A program made the position numbers and the translations under genes. This document shows, piece by piece, positions 19,541-28,619 of a stretch of 64,000 nt of DNA. Each line of letters opens with the position of its first letter. The first letter of the stretch is position 1. This stretch comes from Streptomyces sp. NBC_01275 (GTDB lineage: Bacteria; Actinomycetota; Actinomycetes; Streptomycetales; Streptomycetaceae). Under the pieces are notes generated by a model that was not told the origin of the DNA, searched no databases, and worked only from the letters and a program-made list of their open reading frames with translations. The stretch spans positions 6,882,001-6,946,000 of the forward strand of contig NZ_JAPEOZ010000001.1 in the NCBI RefSeq assembly GCF_026340655.1, written 5' to 3'.

Positions 19541-21481
19541 ATGACCAACCCTGCGCCGCCACGGAAGTCGCCCGACCAGCCCTGGCGTACCGAGGGCGCC
19601 CCCGAGGAGCCGCCGAAGCCGCCGTCCGGCGGGCGGAGGATGCGCGGCGGCTGGTGGAGCCTGATCCTCGCCGCGCTGGTCGTGTACCTGATCGCGAACC
19701 TGGTGCTGTCGTTCTTCAACGAAGGCGACGAGCCGACGATCTCGTACACGGAGTTCAGCAAGCAGGTCGACGCGGGCAACGTCAGCAAGATCTACGCCAA
19801 GGGCGACGCGATCCAGGGGCAGCTGAAGAAGTCCGAGAAGAACCCCGACGGCGGCGGGTCGTACACCAAGTTCAACACCCAGCGGCCGTCCTTCGCGGAC
19901 GACCAGCTCTGGGAGGACCTGACCAAGAACAACGTCACGGTCACCGCGGAGCCGGTCGTCCAGCACCGCAGCTTTCTGGCCAATCTGCTGATCTCGTTGG
20001 CGCCGATGCTGGTGCTCATCGCGGTGTGGGTGTTCATCGCCCGGCGGATGCGCGCGGGCGGACTGGGCGGCGCGGGCGGCATGCTCGGCCGCAAGGCCCC
20101 GCCCAAGCCGGTCGAGCTGGAGCCGGGACAGCAGCGGACGACGTTCGAGGACGTGGCCGGCATCGACGAGGTCGAGGGCGAGCTGAACGACGTCGTCGAC
20201 TTCCTGAAGAACCCCGACGCCTATCGCAGGATGGGCGCCAAGATGCCCCGGGGCGTACTGCTCGCCGGGCCGCCCGGCACCGGCAAGACGCTGCTCGCAC
20301 GGGCCGTCGCGGGGGAGGCGGGGGTGCCCTTCTTCTCCGCCTCGGCGTCCGAGTTCATCGAGATGATCGTCGGCGTCGGCGCGTCCCGGGTGCGCGAGCT
20401 GTTCGCCGAGGCCCGCAAGGTGGCGCCGTCGATCATCTTCATCGACGAGATCGACACCATCGGGCGGGCCCGCGGCGGGGGCGGGAGCGTGGGCGGCCAT
20501 GACGAGCGCGAGCAGACCCTCAACCAGATCCTCACGGAGATGGACGGCTTCTCGGGCTCGGAGGGCGTCATCGTGATCGCCGCGACCAACCGCGCCGACG
20601 TCCTGGACCCGGCCCTGACCCGCCCCGGACGCTTCGACCGGGTGGTCATGGTCTCGCCCCCGGACCGCGGCGGCCGTGCGGCGATCCTGGAGATCCACAC
20701 CCGCGAGATCCCGCTCGCCGAGGGCGTCGACCTCGCCCGGGTCGCCCGCAGCACCCCCGGCATGACCGGCGCCGACCTGGCCAACCTCGCCAACGAGGCC
20801 GCCCTCCTCGCCGTCAAGCGCCAACAGGAGCAGGTGACCCAGGCCGACCTCTCGGAAGCCCTGGAGAAGGTCCAGCTCGGCGCGGAACGCCCGCTGGTGA
20901 TGCCCGAGGAGGAGCGGCGCAGGACCGCGTACCACGAGAGCGGTCACGCCCTGCTGGGGATGCTCCAGCCGGGCGCCGACCCCGTTCGCAAGATCACCAT
21001 CGTGCCGCGCGGGCGGGCGCTCGGGGTGACGCTGTCGACGCCGGACGCGGACCGCTACGCGTACACGGAGGAGTACCTGCGCGGCCGGATCATCGGGGCG
21101 CTCGGCGGGATGGCGGCCGAGCAGGTGGTCTACGGGGTCGTCACGACCGGCGCGGAGAACGACCTCGAACAGGTCACGTCGATCGTGCGCGGGATGGTCG
21201 CCCGCTGGGGCATGAGCGACCGCGTCGGCCGGCTCTCGGCGCTGCCGGAGGACTTCCAGCAGGCCTACGGACTCGCCGCCGCCCCGGCCACCCTCGACGC
21301 CATCGACCACGAGATGCGGCGCATCGTCGACGAGTGCTACGAGGAGGCGTGCCGCAAACTGGTCGATCACCGTGGGCAGCTGGACGCCCTGGCCGAGGCG
21401 CTGCTGGCGAACGAGACGCTGGAGGAGGCGGACGCGTACCGCATCGCGGGCGTCGCCCGGCTGACGAAGGAGGAGGCGTAG
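19541..21481 (+). CDS. FtsH-type ATP-dependent membrane metalloprotease (second paralogue)
   Basis: 646 aa. N-terminal membrane helix ([19 protein letters not shown]), periplasmic segment starting [15 protein letters not shown], second helix ([19 protein letters not shown]), AAA+ module with Walker A GPPGTGKT, Walker B IIFIDEID and [22 protein letters not shown], then the zinc protease site HESGH (HExxH) and a downstream ligand region. Degrades damaged or unassembled membrane proteins. Streptomycetes carry the canonical ftsH elsewhere; this shorter copy beside ffh is the usual second one. Confidence 0.92.
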   Translation: MTNPAPPRKSPDQPWRTEGAPEEPPKPPSGGRRMRGGWWSLILAALVVYLIANLVLSFFNEGDEPTISYTEFSKQVDAGNVSKIYAKGDAIQGQLKKSEKNPDGGGSYTKFNTQRPSFADDQLWEDLTKNNVTVTAEPVVQHRSFLANLLISLAPMLVLIAVWVFIARRMRAGGLGGAGGMLGRKAPPKPVELEPGQQRTTFEDVAGIDEVEGELNDVVDFLKNPDAYRRMGAKMPRGVLLAGPPGTGKTLLARAVAGEAGVPFFSASASEFIEMIVGVGASRVRELFAEARKVAPSIIFIDEIDTIGRARGGGGSVGGHDEREQTLNQILTEMDGFSGSEGVIVIAATNRADVLDPALTRPGRFDRVVMVSPPDRGGRAAILEIHTREIPLAEGVDLARVARSTPGMTGADLANLANEAALLAVKRQQEQVTQADLSEALEKVQLGAERPLVMPEEERRRTAYHESGHALLGMLQPGADPVRKITIVPRGRALGVTLSTPDADRYAYTEEYLRGRIIGALGGMAAEQVVYGVVTTGAENDLEQVTSIVRGMVARWGMSDRVGRLSALPEDFQQAYGLAAAPATLDAIDHEMRRIVDECYEEACRKLVDHRGQLDALAEALLANETLEEADAYRIAGVARLTKEEA

Positions 21482-21489
21482 CAGGCAGG

Positions 21490-22392
21490 TCAGGGGGTGC
21501 GCGCGATCAGATACCGGAACACGTTCGGCATCCAGACCGCCCCGTCCCGCCGCTGGTACGGGTGCAGCGCCTCCGTCAGCTCCTTGTCGACCTGTTCCTG
21601 GTCCGTCGCCGCGATCGCCGTGTCGAACAGGCCGGTGGACAGCAGGCCCTTGACGGCGCTGTCGACCCCGGCGTACCCGAACGGGCAGGCCACCCGGCCC
21701 GATCCGTCCGGCTTCAGCCCCGCCCGTCGGGCGATCTCCTCCAGGTCGTCGCGCAGGGGCGGCCTGGTCGCGACCCGCAGCACGGACGCCGTGGCGCAGC
21801 GCTCCGGGGGACCCCAGCCGGCGAGCACCACCGGCGCCCCGCGCTCGGCGAGCGGTGTCGCCTCGGCGAGCAGACCGAGCAGCCGGTCCGCGTCTCCCGC
21901 ACGGCACCCGACGGGCTCGAAGGCGGTCACCAGGGTGTACGCGGGCGTCTCCGCGTCGGCCGCGTCCTCGGGTGAGCCGTCGATGAGCCGGATACTCTTG
22001 CTGCTGTTCGCTCCGCTGTTCCCTCCGCTGTTCCCTCCTCCGCCCTTTGCGCCGTCACGCGTGCGTGCGCTTCCCGTCTCCGGGAGCAGTCGCTCGTGTG
22101 TCTCCGGCAGCAGGCGCTCGCGCGCGAGGGCCAGCCGTTCGGGGCAGGAGGGCTCGACGCCGGTGAGGGCGGCGCCTCTGGTGGCCGCCATCAGCAGGGC
22201 CAGCCCCGCGCCGCAGCCGAGGCCCAGCAGCCGGGTGCCCGGGCCCACTTCCAGTCGCTCGTAGACGGCCTCGTAGAGCGGTACCAGCATCCGCTCCTGG
22301 ATCTCCGACCAGTCACGCGCGCGTGCACCCCGGTCCACGTGGAGCGTCGGCCCCGCGTGAGGCAGGTGCTGCCGCACGAGCACAGGTGTCAT
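21490..22392 (-). CDS. Class I SAM-dependent methyltransferase-like protein
   Basis: 300 aa. Motif I LLGLGCGAGLALLMAA followed by LTGVEPSCPERLALARE is the SAM-binding signature. A Gly/Asn/Ser-rich low-complexity stretch (GGGNSGGNSGANSSKS) interrupts the fold. ATG at 22392 preferred to the upstream TTG. The C-terminal part (YQRRDGAVWMPNVFRYLIAR) looks like small-molecule methyltransferases. Substrate unknown. Convergent with ftsH; only 8 nt separate the two stops. Confidence 0.7.
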   Translation of the reverse strand: MTPVLVRQHLPHAGPTLHVDRGARARDWSEIQERMLVPLYEAVYERLEVGPGTRLLGLGCGAGLALLMAATRGAALTGVEPSCPERLALARERLLPETHERLLPETGSARTRDGAKGGGGNSGGNSGANSSKSIRLIDGSPEDAADAETPAYTLVTAFEPVGCRAGDADRLLGLLAEATPLAERGAPVVLAGWGPPERCATASVLRVATRPPLRDDLEEIARRAGLKPDGSGRVACPFGYAGVDSAVKGLLSTGLFDTAIAATDQEQVDKELTEALHPYQRRDGAVWMPNVFRYLIARTP

Positions 22393-22591
22393 GGATAAGC
22401 GCCCCAATCCGCCGAGAGTTGCCGCAGTAACCGATCAGGTGGCCCCCGTGCAGTGCGCTCGCACTTCCCCCGTATGTCAGGTAACTCCGCCTCCGCGACC
22501 GCGTCCAGGGGTTGTGGCGGCCGGTTTGTGGTCTGGCTGTGCGGGTGAAAAGAATTCACACCCCGGCAACGTGGGCCCGTACCATCGCGCC

Positions 22592-24007
22592 ATGGCAAAG
22601 GCTCCCGTTCTCACCCCGCGGGCGGACGACTTCCCCCGCTGGTACCAGGATCTGATCAACAAGGCGGAACTGGCCGACAACGGCCCGGTGCGCGGCACGA
22701 TGGTGATCCGACCGTACGGGTACGGGCTGTGGGAGCGGATGCAGGCGGAGATGGACGCCCGCATCAAGGAGACGGGCGCCGAGAACGCGTACTTCCCGCT
22801 GCTGATCCCGCAGTCGTACCTCACGCGCGAGGCGGACCACGTCGAGGGCTTCGCGCCCGAGCTGGCCGTGGTCACGCACGGCGGCGGCAAGGAGCTGGAG
22901 GAGCCGGCGGTCGTGCGGCCCACCTCCGAGACGATCGTCAACGAGTACTTCTCCAAGTGGGTGCAGAGCTACCGCGACCTGCCCCTGCTGATCAACCAGT
23001 GGGCCAACGTGGTCCGCTGGGAACTGCGGCCCCGCCTCTTCCTGCGGACGTCGGAGTTCCTGTGGCAGGAGGGCCACACCGCGCACGCCACCTACGAGGA
23101 GGCCCGCGACTTCGCCGCGCACATCCAGCGCGAGGTCTACGGCGACTTCCTGCGCAACGTCCTCGCGATCGACTTCGTCTCCGGCCGCAAGACCGTCAGG
23201 GAGCGCTTCGCGGGCGCGATCAACACGCTCACGCTCGAGAGCATGATGGGCGACGGCAAGGCCCTGCAGATGGTCACCAGCCATGAGCTGGGCCAGAACT
23301 TCGCCAAGGCCTTCAACACCCGGTACCTGTCGAAGGAGGGCGCTCAGGAGCTGGTGTGGCAGACCTCCTGGGGCTCGACGACCCGCATGATCGGCGCCCT
23401 GGTGATGACCCACGGCGACGACGACGGTCTGCGGGTGCCGCCGCGGCTGGCGCACATCCAGGTCGTCGTGCTGGCGATCAAGGGCGACGCGGCGGTTCTG
23501 GCCAAGGTCCGCGAGATCGGCGACCGGCTGAAGGCGGCCGGCGTCCGCGTCCGGGTCGACGACCGCACCGACGTCCCCTTCGGGCGGCGCGCGGTCGACT
23601 GGGAGCTCAAGGGCGTGCCGGTCCGCGTCGAGGTCGGGCCCCGCGACCTGGAGAACGGCACGGCGATGCTGGCCCGTCGCATCCCGGGAGGCAAGGAGCC
23701 GGTGGCGATCGACACGCTCGTCGAGCTGCTCCCCGGGATCTTCGAGGAGGACCAGGCGCTGCTGCTGAGGCAGTCCCGCGAGCGCCGCGAGTCCCGTACG
23801 ACGGACGTGTCCACCCTGGAGGAGGCGGCCGAGGCGGCTGCAGCCGGCGGCTGGGCGCGCGTCCCGTGGGCGACCCTCGGCGAGGAGGGCGAGGCCAGGC
23901 TGTCCGAGCAGTCGCTGACCGTACGGTGTCTGGTCGCCGAGGACGGGTCGGTGCCGGACGACGGGGACGCTCCCGGTAACGTCGCGATCGTCGCGCGCGC
24001 TTACTGA
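22592..24007 (+). CDS. proS: Prolyl-tRNA synthetase, archaeal/eukaryal-type (type 3)
   Basis: 471 aa. Class II core: motif 1 region MVIRPYGYGLWERMQAEMD, VVRPTSETIVNEYFSKWV, motif 2 LFLRTSEFLWQEGHTAHAT, and motif 3 near SWGSTTRMIGALVMTHGDDDG. It lacks the roughly 180-residue editing insertion of bacterial-type ProRS and ends in ARAY, the C-terminal tyrosine typical of the archaeal/eukaryal type. Start chosen at MAKAPVLTPRADDFP. Streptomycetes usually also carry a bacterial-type ProRS, so this is probably a second copy; extra ProRS genes are sometimes resistance or backup enzymes (inference). Confidence 0.9.
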   Translation: MAKAPVLTPRADDFPRWYQDLINKAELADNGPVRGTMVIRPYGYGLWERMQAEMDARIKETGAENAYFPLLIPQSYLTREADHVEGFAPELAVVTHGGGKELEEPAVVRPTSETIVNEYFSKWVQSYRDLPLLINQWANVVRWELRPRLFLRTSEFLWQEGHTAHATYEEARDFAAHIQREVYGDFLRNVLAIDFVSGRKTVRERFAGAINTLTLESMMGDGKALQMVTSHELGQNFAKAFNTRYLSKEGAQELVWQTSWGSTTRMIGALVMTHGDDDGLRVPPRLAHIQVVVLAIKGDAAVLAKVREIGDRLKAAGVRVRVDDRTDVPFGRRAVDWELKGVPVRVEVGPRDLENGTAMLARRIPGGKEPVAIDTLVELLPGIFEEDQALLLRQSRERRESRTTDVSTLEEAAEAAAAGGWARVPWATLGEEGEARLSEQSLTVRCLVAEDGSVPDDGDAPGNVAIVARAY

Positions 24008-24267
24008 GACGGCGCCCTCCGCCGCGAGAGCGACCGAAAGGCCTCTTGCGCATCCGCCGCAGTCACCCACCCCGGCGTGTGGACACCGTCTACGCGCCGG
24101 GTCGTACGGAGGACTACGCACCAGCTTGGTATGAGCTGTGAGGCTTCTCCGCAGATCAGCGCACCCGCCCTCGTCAGGACGCATCAGCGGCAACTGACGG
24201 GTACGTGCAAATTATTTGGGATGCCCCGGAATAGGAACACAGGGGCACCCCCGCTCGTTGTCATTAC

Positions 24268-24864
24268 GTGAGCACGACACAGACACCACCTGTTCTCGCC
24301 GCAGAGCTGGCAGAGGCGTGGGCCGACATTCAGCGGTACCACCCCGAACTGCCGGATCTTGCCGCGCCAGAGTCCCTGATCGGGGAGTCGTCGTCCGCCT
24401 GCGGTCACGAGCTCTCCTTCGAGCGACTGCTTCATGAGGCAGTCCATGGCATCGCCGCCGCCCGCGGCGTCCGCGACACGTCCCGGGCCGGCCGCTACCA
24501 CAACCGCAGATTCCTCGCGATCGCCGAGGAACTGGGCCTGGACCACCCAGAGGAGCCGCACCCCAGCAGCGGCTTCTCGCTCGTCACGCTCAACCCCGAG
24601 GCCAAGCGCCGCTACCGTCCGACGATCGAGCGTCTCCAGCGGGCCCTGAAGGCCCACACGGCGGCCACCTCCGCCGACACCGCCCGCACCTTCCGCGGCC
24701 CGGCCGCCCGCCACGGCTCCTCCGGCGGCGGCGTCCGAGTGAAGGCGGTCTGCGACTGCGGTCGCAATGTGCGCGTGGTGCCGTCGGTCCTGGCCCAGGC
24801 GCCGATCGTGTGCGGGGGCTGCGGCAAGCCGTTCCGGATCCCCGAGATCGCGGGCGCGGCCTAG
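24268..24864 (+). CDS. SprT-like zinc protein (putative metalloprotease) with C-terminal zinc ribbon
   Basis: 198 aa. HEAVH (HExxH) in SFERLLHEAVHGIAAARGV, followed by RDTSRAGRYHNRRFLAIAEE, whose RYHN supplies a probable third ligand as in SprT/Spartan-like proteins. The C-terminus has a four-cysteine ribbon: CDCG and, about 18 residues later, CGGCG. Similar proteins occur in actinobacteria and their phages; substrates are unknown. GTG start without an obvious ribosome-binding site. The upstream 260 bases hold no other gene. Confidence 0.65.
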   Translation: MSTTQTPPVLAAELAEAWADIQRYHPELPDLAAPESLIGESSSACGHELSFERLLHEAVHGIAAARGVRDTSRAGRYHNRRFLAIAEELGLDHPEEPHPSSGFSLVTLNPEAKRRYRPTIERLQRALKAHTAATSADTARTFRGPAARHGSSGGGVRVKAVCDCGRNVRVVPSVLAQAPIVCGGCGKPFRIPEIAGAA

Positions 24865-24918
24865 CAAGGGTGTGACGGTATTCATGCACCGGCATCTCGT
24901 GGCTGCCGGTTCAGCGTG

Positions 24919-24950
24919 GTGGGGGGCGCCGCCTTCGCGGCGGCCCCCCG
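24919..24950 (+). terminator. Probable terminator upstream of rpsP
   Basis: Near-perfect stem ggggggcgccgc and gcggcggcccccc (one bulged C) with a cttc loop, between the SprT-like gene and the ribosomal operon. Confidence 0.55.
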
Positions 24951-25159
24951 CCGGCGCCGGGCGCTTCTTACGCATGCCCGCGATTCCCCCTCGGTCGGAA
25001 GCGACCCGCAGGCTGTGGCACAATGACTAGCTGTACTCGACAGTCGCATAGGACCCCTCTCTCCTCCGGCTGACGCGTCCATCGGGCACTCGGGTACCGC
25101 AACCCCACGCGGCCATCTCGCCGTGCCCAACCACGTCAAAAACAGGAGAGTCCACTCCC

Positions 25160-25582
25160 GTGGCAGTCAAGATCAAGCTGAAGCGTCTGGGCAAGATCCG
25201 TTCGCCTCACTACCGCATCGTCATCGCCGACTCCCGCACCCGTCGTGACGGCCGTGCGATCGAGGAGATCGGCAAGTACCAGCCGACCTACCACCCGTCG
25301 ATCATCGAGGTGGACGCCGACCGCGTGGCGTACTGGCTGGGTGTCGGCGCGCAGCCGACCGAGCCCGTGCTCGCCATCCTGAAGAAGACCGGCGACTGGC
25401 AGAAGTTCAAGGGCGAGCCCGCCCCGGCTCCGCTGCTCGTCGCCGAGCCGAAGAAGGCGCGTCCGTCGTTCGAGGCCCTCGGTGGCGACGACTCGGGCAA
25501 GGGTGAGGCCATCACCCAGAAGAAGAAGGCCGAGAAGAAGGACGAGGCCGCCGCCGAGTCCTCTGAGTCGACCGAGGCCTGA
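25160..25582 (+). CDS. rpsP: 30S ribosomal protein S16
   Basis: 140 aa. Starts [22 protein letters not shown], the S16 signature; CAGGAGAG precedes the GTG. The body is followed by a 50-60 residue acidic/lysine-rich extension typical of actinobacterial S16. First gene of the rpsP-khpA-rimM-trmD-rplS group that links 30S assembly with rRNA and tRNA processing. Confidence 0.97.
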   Translation: MAVKIKLKRLGKIRSPHYRIVIADSRTRRDGRAIEEIGKYQPTYHPSIIEVDADRVAYWLGVGAQPTEPVLAILKKTGDWQKFKGEPAPAPLLVAEPKKARPSFEALGGDDSGKGEAITQKKKAEKKDEAAAESSESTEA

Positions 25583-25587
25583 GCAGC

Positions 25588-25827
25588 ATGCTCGAAGAGG
25601 CGCTTGAGCACCTCGTGAAGGGCATCGTCGACAACCCCGACGATGTGCAGGTCGCCTCGCGCAACCTGCGTCGCGGGCGCGTGCTCGAGGTCCGGGTCCA
25701 CCCCGACGACCTCGGCAAGGTGATCGGCCGCAACGGCCGCACCGCGCGCGCTCTGCGCACCGTCGTGGGCGCCATCGGCGGCCGCGGTGTCCGGGTCGAC
25801 CTCGTCGACGTGGACCACGTTCGCTGA
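25588..25827 (+). CDS. khpA: KH-domain RNA-binding protein KhpA
   Basis: 79 aa, essentially a single KH domain with the GxxG loop in KVIGRNGRTARALRTVV. KhpA pairs with KhpB in other Gram-positives and binds many transcripts. Starts 5 nt after rpsP, so co-transcribed. Confidence 0.9.
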   Translation: MLEEALEHLVKGIVDNPDDVQVASRNLRRGRVLEVRVHPDDLGKVIGRNGRTARALRTVVGAIGGRGVRVDLVDVDHVR

Positions 25828-25846
25828 CGCTTTCGCAGCACCGGCT

Positions 25847-25882
25847 CGGGCCGGGGAGGGCCACTGGGCCGTCCCCGGCCCG
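25847..25882 (+). terminator. Hairpin between khpA and rimM (terminator or attenuator)
   Basis: Arms cgggccggggagggcc (25847-25862) and ggccgtccccggcccg (25867-25882) pair over 16 bp with one mismatch, loop actg. It could reduce readthrough into rimM-trmD. Confidence 0.6.
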
Positions 25883-25939
25883 TAGTCGTATGGCCTTCAC
25901 ATTCAGGGCCTTCGTATGCATGACAGGAGATCAAGCACC

Positions 25940-26524
25940 GTGCAGTTGGTAGTCGCTCGCATCGGCCGCGCCCACGGCATCAAGGGTGAGGTCACCGTCG
26001 AGGTCCGCACCGACGAGCCGGAACTCCGGCTCGCCCCCGGCGCCGTGCTGGCCACCGACCCGGCCGCCACCGGTCCGCTCACCATCGAGGCCGGCCGCGT
26101 CCACAGCGGCCGCCTCCTGCTGCGCTTCGAGGGCGTACGCGACCGCACCGCCGCCGAGGCCCTGCGCAACACCCTCCTGATCGCCGACGTCGATCCGGAG
26201 GAACTGCCGGAGGACGAGGACGAGTACTACGACCATCAGCTGATGGACCTGGACGTGGTCACCGAGGACGGCGTCGAGGTCGGCCGGATCACCGAGATCT
26301 CGCACCTGCCCTCCCAGGACCTCTTCATCGTCGAGCGGCCCGACGGCAGCGAGGTGATGATCCCCTTCGTCGAGGCGATCGTCACCGAGATCGACCTGGA
26401 GGCGCAGCGGGCCGTCATCGACCCCCCGCCCGGCCTGATCGACGACCGCGCCGAGATCGCCTCTGCCCGGGAGACGGCCGAGGGCGAGCAGGGCACGGCC
26501 CAGGACGAGCAGGGCGCGTCGTGA
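25940..26524 (+). CDS. rimM: 16S rRNA processing protein RimM
   Basis: 194 aa. GTG start ([22 protein letters not shown]) set by CAGGAGA nine nt upstream. N-terminal RimM barrel, then the PRC-like C-terminal domain ([20 protein letters not shown] and [11 protein letters not shown]). Assists maturation of the 30S head with S19. Its stop overlaps the trmD start. Confidence 0.95.
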   Translation: MQLVVARIGRAHGIKGEVTVEVRTDEPELRLAPGAVLATDPAATGPLTIEAGRVHSGRLLLRFEGVRDRTAAEALRNTLLIADVDPEELPEDEDEYYDHQLMDLDVVTEDGVEVGRITEISHLPSQDLFIVERPDGSEVMIPFVEAIVTEIDLEAQRAVIDPPPGLIDDRAEIASARETAEGEQGTAQDEQGAS

Positions 26525-27357
26525 TGCGCCTCGACGTCGTCACGATCTTCCCCGAGTACCTCGACCCGCTGAACGTCTCCCTCGTCGGCAAGGCACGCGC
26601 GCGTGGACAGCTGAACGTGCACGTCCACGACCTGCGCCAGTGGACGTACGACCGCCACAACACCGTCGACGACACGCCCTACGGCGGCGGCCCCGGCATG
26701 GTCATGAAGACCGGCCCCTGGGGCGACGCCCTGGACTCCGCCCTCGCCGACGGCTACGAGACCGGCTCGCACGCGCCCGCGCTCATCGTGCCGACCCCCA
26801 GCGGCCGCCCCTTCACCCAGGAACTCGCCGTAGAGCTCTCCGAGCGCCCCTGGCTGATCTTCACCCCAGCCCGCTACGAGGGCATCGACCGACGCGTCAT
26901 CGACGAGTACGCCACCCGGATCCCGGTCTACGAGGTCTCCATCGGCGACTACGTCCTGGCCGGCGGCGAGGCGGCCGTACTCGTCGTCACGGAGGCCGTG
27001 GCGCGACTGCTGCCCGGCGTGCTCGGCAACGCCGAGTCCCACCGCGACGACTCCTTCGCGCCCGGCGCCATGGCCAACCTCCTGGAAGGCCCCGTCTACA
27101 CCAAGCCGCCGGCCTGGCGCGGCCGGGAGATCCCCGACGTGCTGCTCAGCGGCCACCACGGGAAGATCGCCCGGTGGCGCCGCGACGAGGCCCTGCGCCG
27201 CACGACGGCCCACCGGCCCGACCTGATCGAGCGCTGCGACCCCAAGGCCTTCGACAAGAAGGACCGCGAGATGCTCTCCATCCTGGGCTGGGCGCCCGAC
27301 CCGGAGGGTGCGCCGTACGGTCGATTTTGGCGCAGGACCGAGAGCGTGGAAGAATAG
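26524..27357 (+). CDS. trmD: tRNA (guanine37-N1)-methyltransferase TrmD
   Basis: 277 aa. [17 protein letters not shown]-terminus, the SPOUT knot with VDDTPYGGGPGMVMK, ICYEG-like FTPARYEGIDRRVI, and SIGDYVLAGGEAAVLVV. Methylates G37 of tRNAs reading CCN/CUN/CGG, preventing +1 frameshifts. ATG overlaps the rimM stop (TGATG). Confidence 0.96.
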   Translation: MRLDVVTIFPEYLDPLNVSLVGKARARGQLNVHVHDLRQWTYDRHNTVDDTPYGGGPGMVMKTGPWGDALDSALADGYETGSHAPALIVPTPSGRPFTQELAVELSERPWLIFTPARYEGIDRRVIDEYATRIPVYEVSIGDYVLAGGEAAVLVVTEAVARLLPGVLGNAESHRDDSFAPGAMANLLEGPVYTKPPAWRGREIPDVLLSGHHGKIARWRRDEALRRTTAHRPDLIERCDPKAFDKKDREMLSILGWAPDPEGAPYGRFWRRTESVEE

Positions 27358-27494
27358 GCCGCTGTTGTGCGCCGTCCGGTGTGCGCCCCTGCCGCAGGGG
27401 GACACGACGCCCGCCCCGACGGGCACACGGCACTCAATCCTCGAACATCTAGTTCCGTTGATGACCTGTGGCATCAGCGAAGAAAGCAGACGAA

Positions 27495-27845
27495 ATGGCT
27501 CACCTGCTCGACTCCGTCGACGTTGCGTCGCTGCGCACCGACGTCCCGGCCTTCCGCCCGGGCGACACCGTCAACGTCCACGTCCGCGTCATCGAGGGCA
27601 ACCGCTCCCGTGTGCAGCAGTTCAAGGGCGTAGTCATCCGCCGCCAGGGCGCCGGTGTCCGCGAGACCTTCACGGTCCGCAAGGTCTCCTTCTCCGTGGG
27701 CGTGGAGCGCACCTTCCCGGTGCACACCCCGATCGTCGAGAAGATCGAGCTCGTCACCCGCGGTGACGTGCGTCGCGCCAAGCTGTACTACCTCCGTGAG
27801 CTGCGCGGCAAGGCCGCGAAGATCAAGGAGAAGCGCGACAACTGA
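27495..27845 (+). CDS. rplS: 50S ribosomal protein L19
   Basis: 116 aa. Start [26 protein letters not shown]; the open frame continues 9 codons upstream but the family begins here. [21 protein letters not shown] is the L19 core. Sits at the 30S-50S interface. A 137-base leader separates it from trmD. Confidence 0.96.
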   Translation: MAHLLDSVDVASLRTDVPAFRPGDTVNVHVRVIEGNRSRVQQFKGVVIRRQGAGVRETFTVRKVSFSVGVERTFPVHTPIVEKIELVTRGDVRRAKLYYLRELRGKAAKIKEKRDN

Positions 27846-27866
27846 GTGCTCTGCGGGGTTCATAGA

Positions 27867-27888
27867 GGGGCCGGATAGCATCTGGCCC
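27867..27888 (+). promoter_or_regulatory. Hairpin directly before the first signal peptidase start
   Basis: ggggcc (27867-27872) and ggcccc (27883-27888) flank gatagcat and end 2 nt before the ATG at 27891. It may end the rplS transcript, or the enclosed TAGCAT may be a -10 of a leaderless sip transcript. The two readings cannot be separated here. Confidence 0.35.
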
Positions 27889-27890
27889 CG

Positions 27891-28619
27891 ATGGACACCG
27901 AAGCACAGTCGACCGAGCGCGACCGCTCCTCCCGCCCTGCCGTCTCCGCGGACCCCTCACCAGAGGCCCCGGACACGGACGGACCGGAGGGACGGTCGCG
28001 TTTCGCGTTGGTGGCGTGGATCACGGACCGGATCCCGGGCGGCCGGTTCAGCCTGACCCTGCTGATCTGCCTGCTGTTTTTGCTGCTCCTCAACGCTTTC
28101 ATGGCGCAACCGTTCCAGATTCCCAGCGGATCCATGGAGAACGGATTGAGGATCGGTGACCGGGTTCTCGTAAATAAGTTGGCGTACCGTTTCGGAGCCC
28201 GGCCCCAGCGCGGTGACGTGGTTGTGTTCGACGGCACCGGGTATTTCGGGGACGCCGACTACATCAAGCGCGTTGTGGGTGTAGGGGGAGATCACGTGGT
28301 CTGCTGCGACAAGGAGGGAAGGATCGAGGTGAACGGCCGGTCGGTCGACGAGTCGACGTTCCTGTATCCCGGAGACAGTCCGTCCACGGTGGACTTCGAC
28401 GTCGTCGTGCCCGACGGCATGCTGTTCGTCCTCGGCGACCACCGCAGCCACTCCAGCGACTCCCGTGACCATCTGGGCTCGCCGGGCGGCGGCATGATCC
28501 CGGTCGACGACGTGATCGGGCGGGCGGACTGGATCGTCTGGCCCTTCGCGCATCTCACCCGCCTCGACCGCCCGAGCGTCTACGCGCGCGTGCCCGCCGC
28601 GGAGGGCGCCCATGGGTAA
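27891..28619 (+). CDS. sipW: Type I signal peptidase, first of four (SipW-like)
   Basis: 242 aa. Cytoplasmic N-terminus, one membrane helix (FSLTLLICLLFLLLLNAFM), then box B PSGSMENGL with the catalytic Ser and DYIKRVVGVGGD with the general-base Lys; GDHRSHSSDSRD is box E. Cleaves Sec and Tat signal peptides on the outer membrane face. S. lividans carries sipW-sipX-sipY in one operon and sipZ in the next (recalled); naming follows this order. Overlaps the next gene by 8 nt. Confidence 0.9.
   Translation: MDTEAQSTERDRSSRPAVSADPSPEAPDTDGPEGRSRFALVAWITDRIPGGRFSLTLLICLLFLLLLNAFMAQPFQIPSGSMENGLRIGDRVLVNKLAYRFGARPQRGDVVVFDGTGYFGDADYIKRVVGVGGDHVVCCDKEGRIEVNGRSVDESTFLYPGDSPSTVDFDVVVPDGMLFVLGDHRSHSSDSRDHLGSPGGGMIPVDDVIGRADWIVWPFAHLTRLDRPSVYARVPAAEGAHG

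Noticed and set aside
24008..24267. tRNA gene in the gap before the SprT-like gene
   Set aside because: No cloverleaf or T-loop GGTTCGA-type sequence could be found; a tgcccc/ggggca hairpin is too weak to name.
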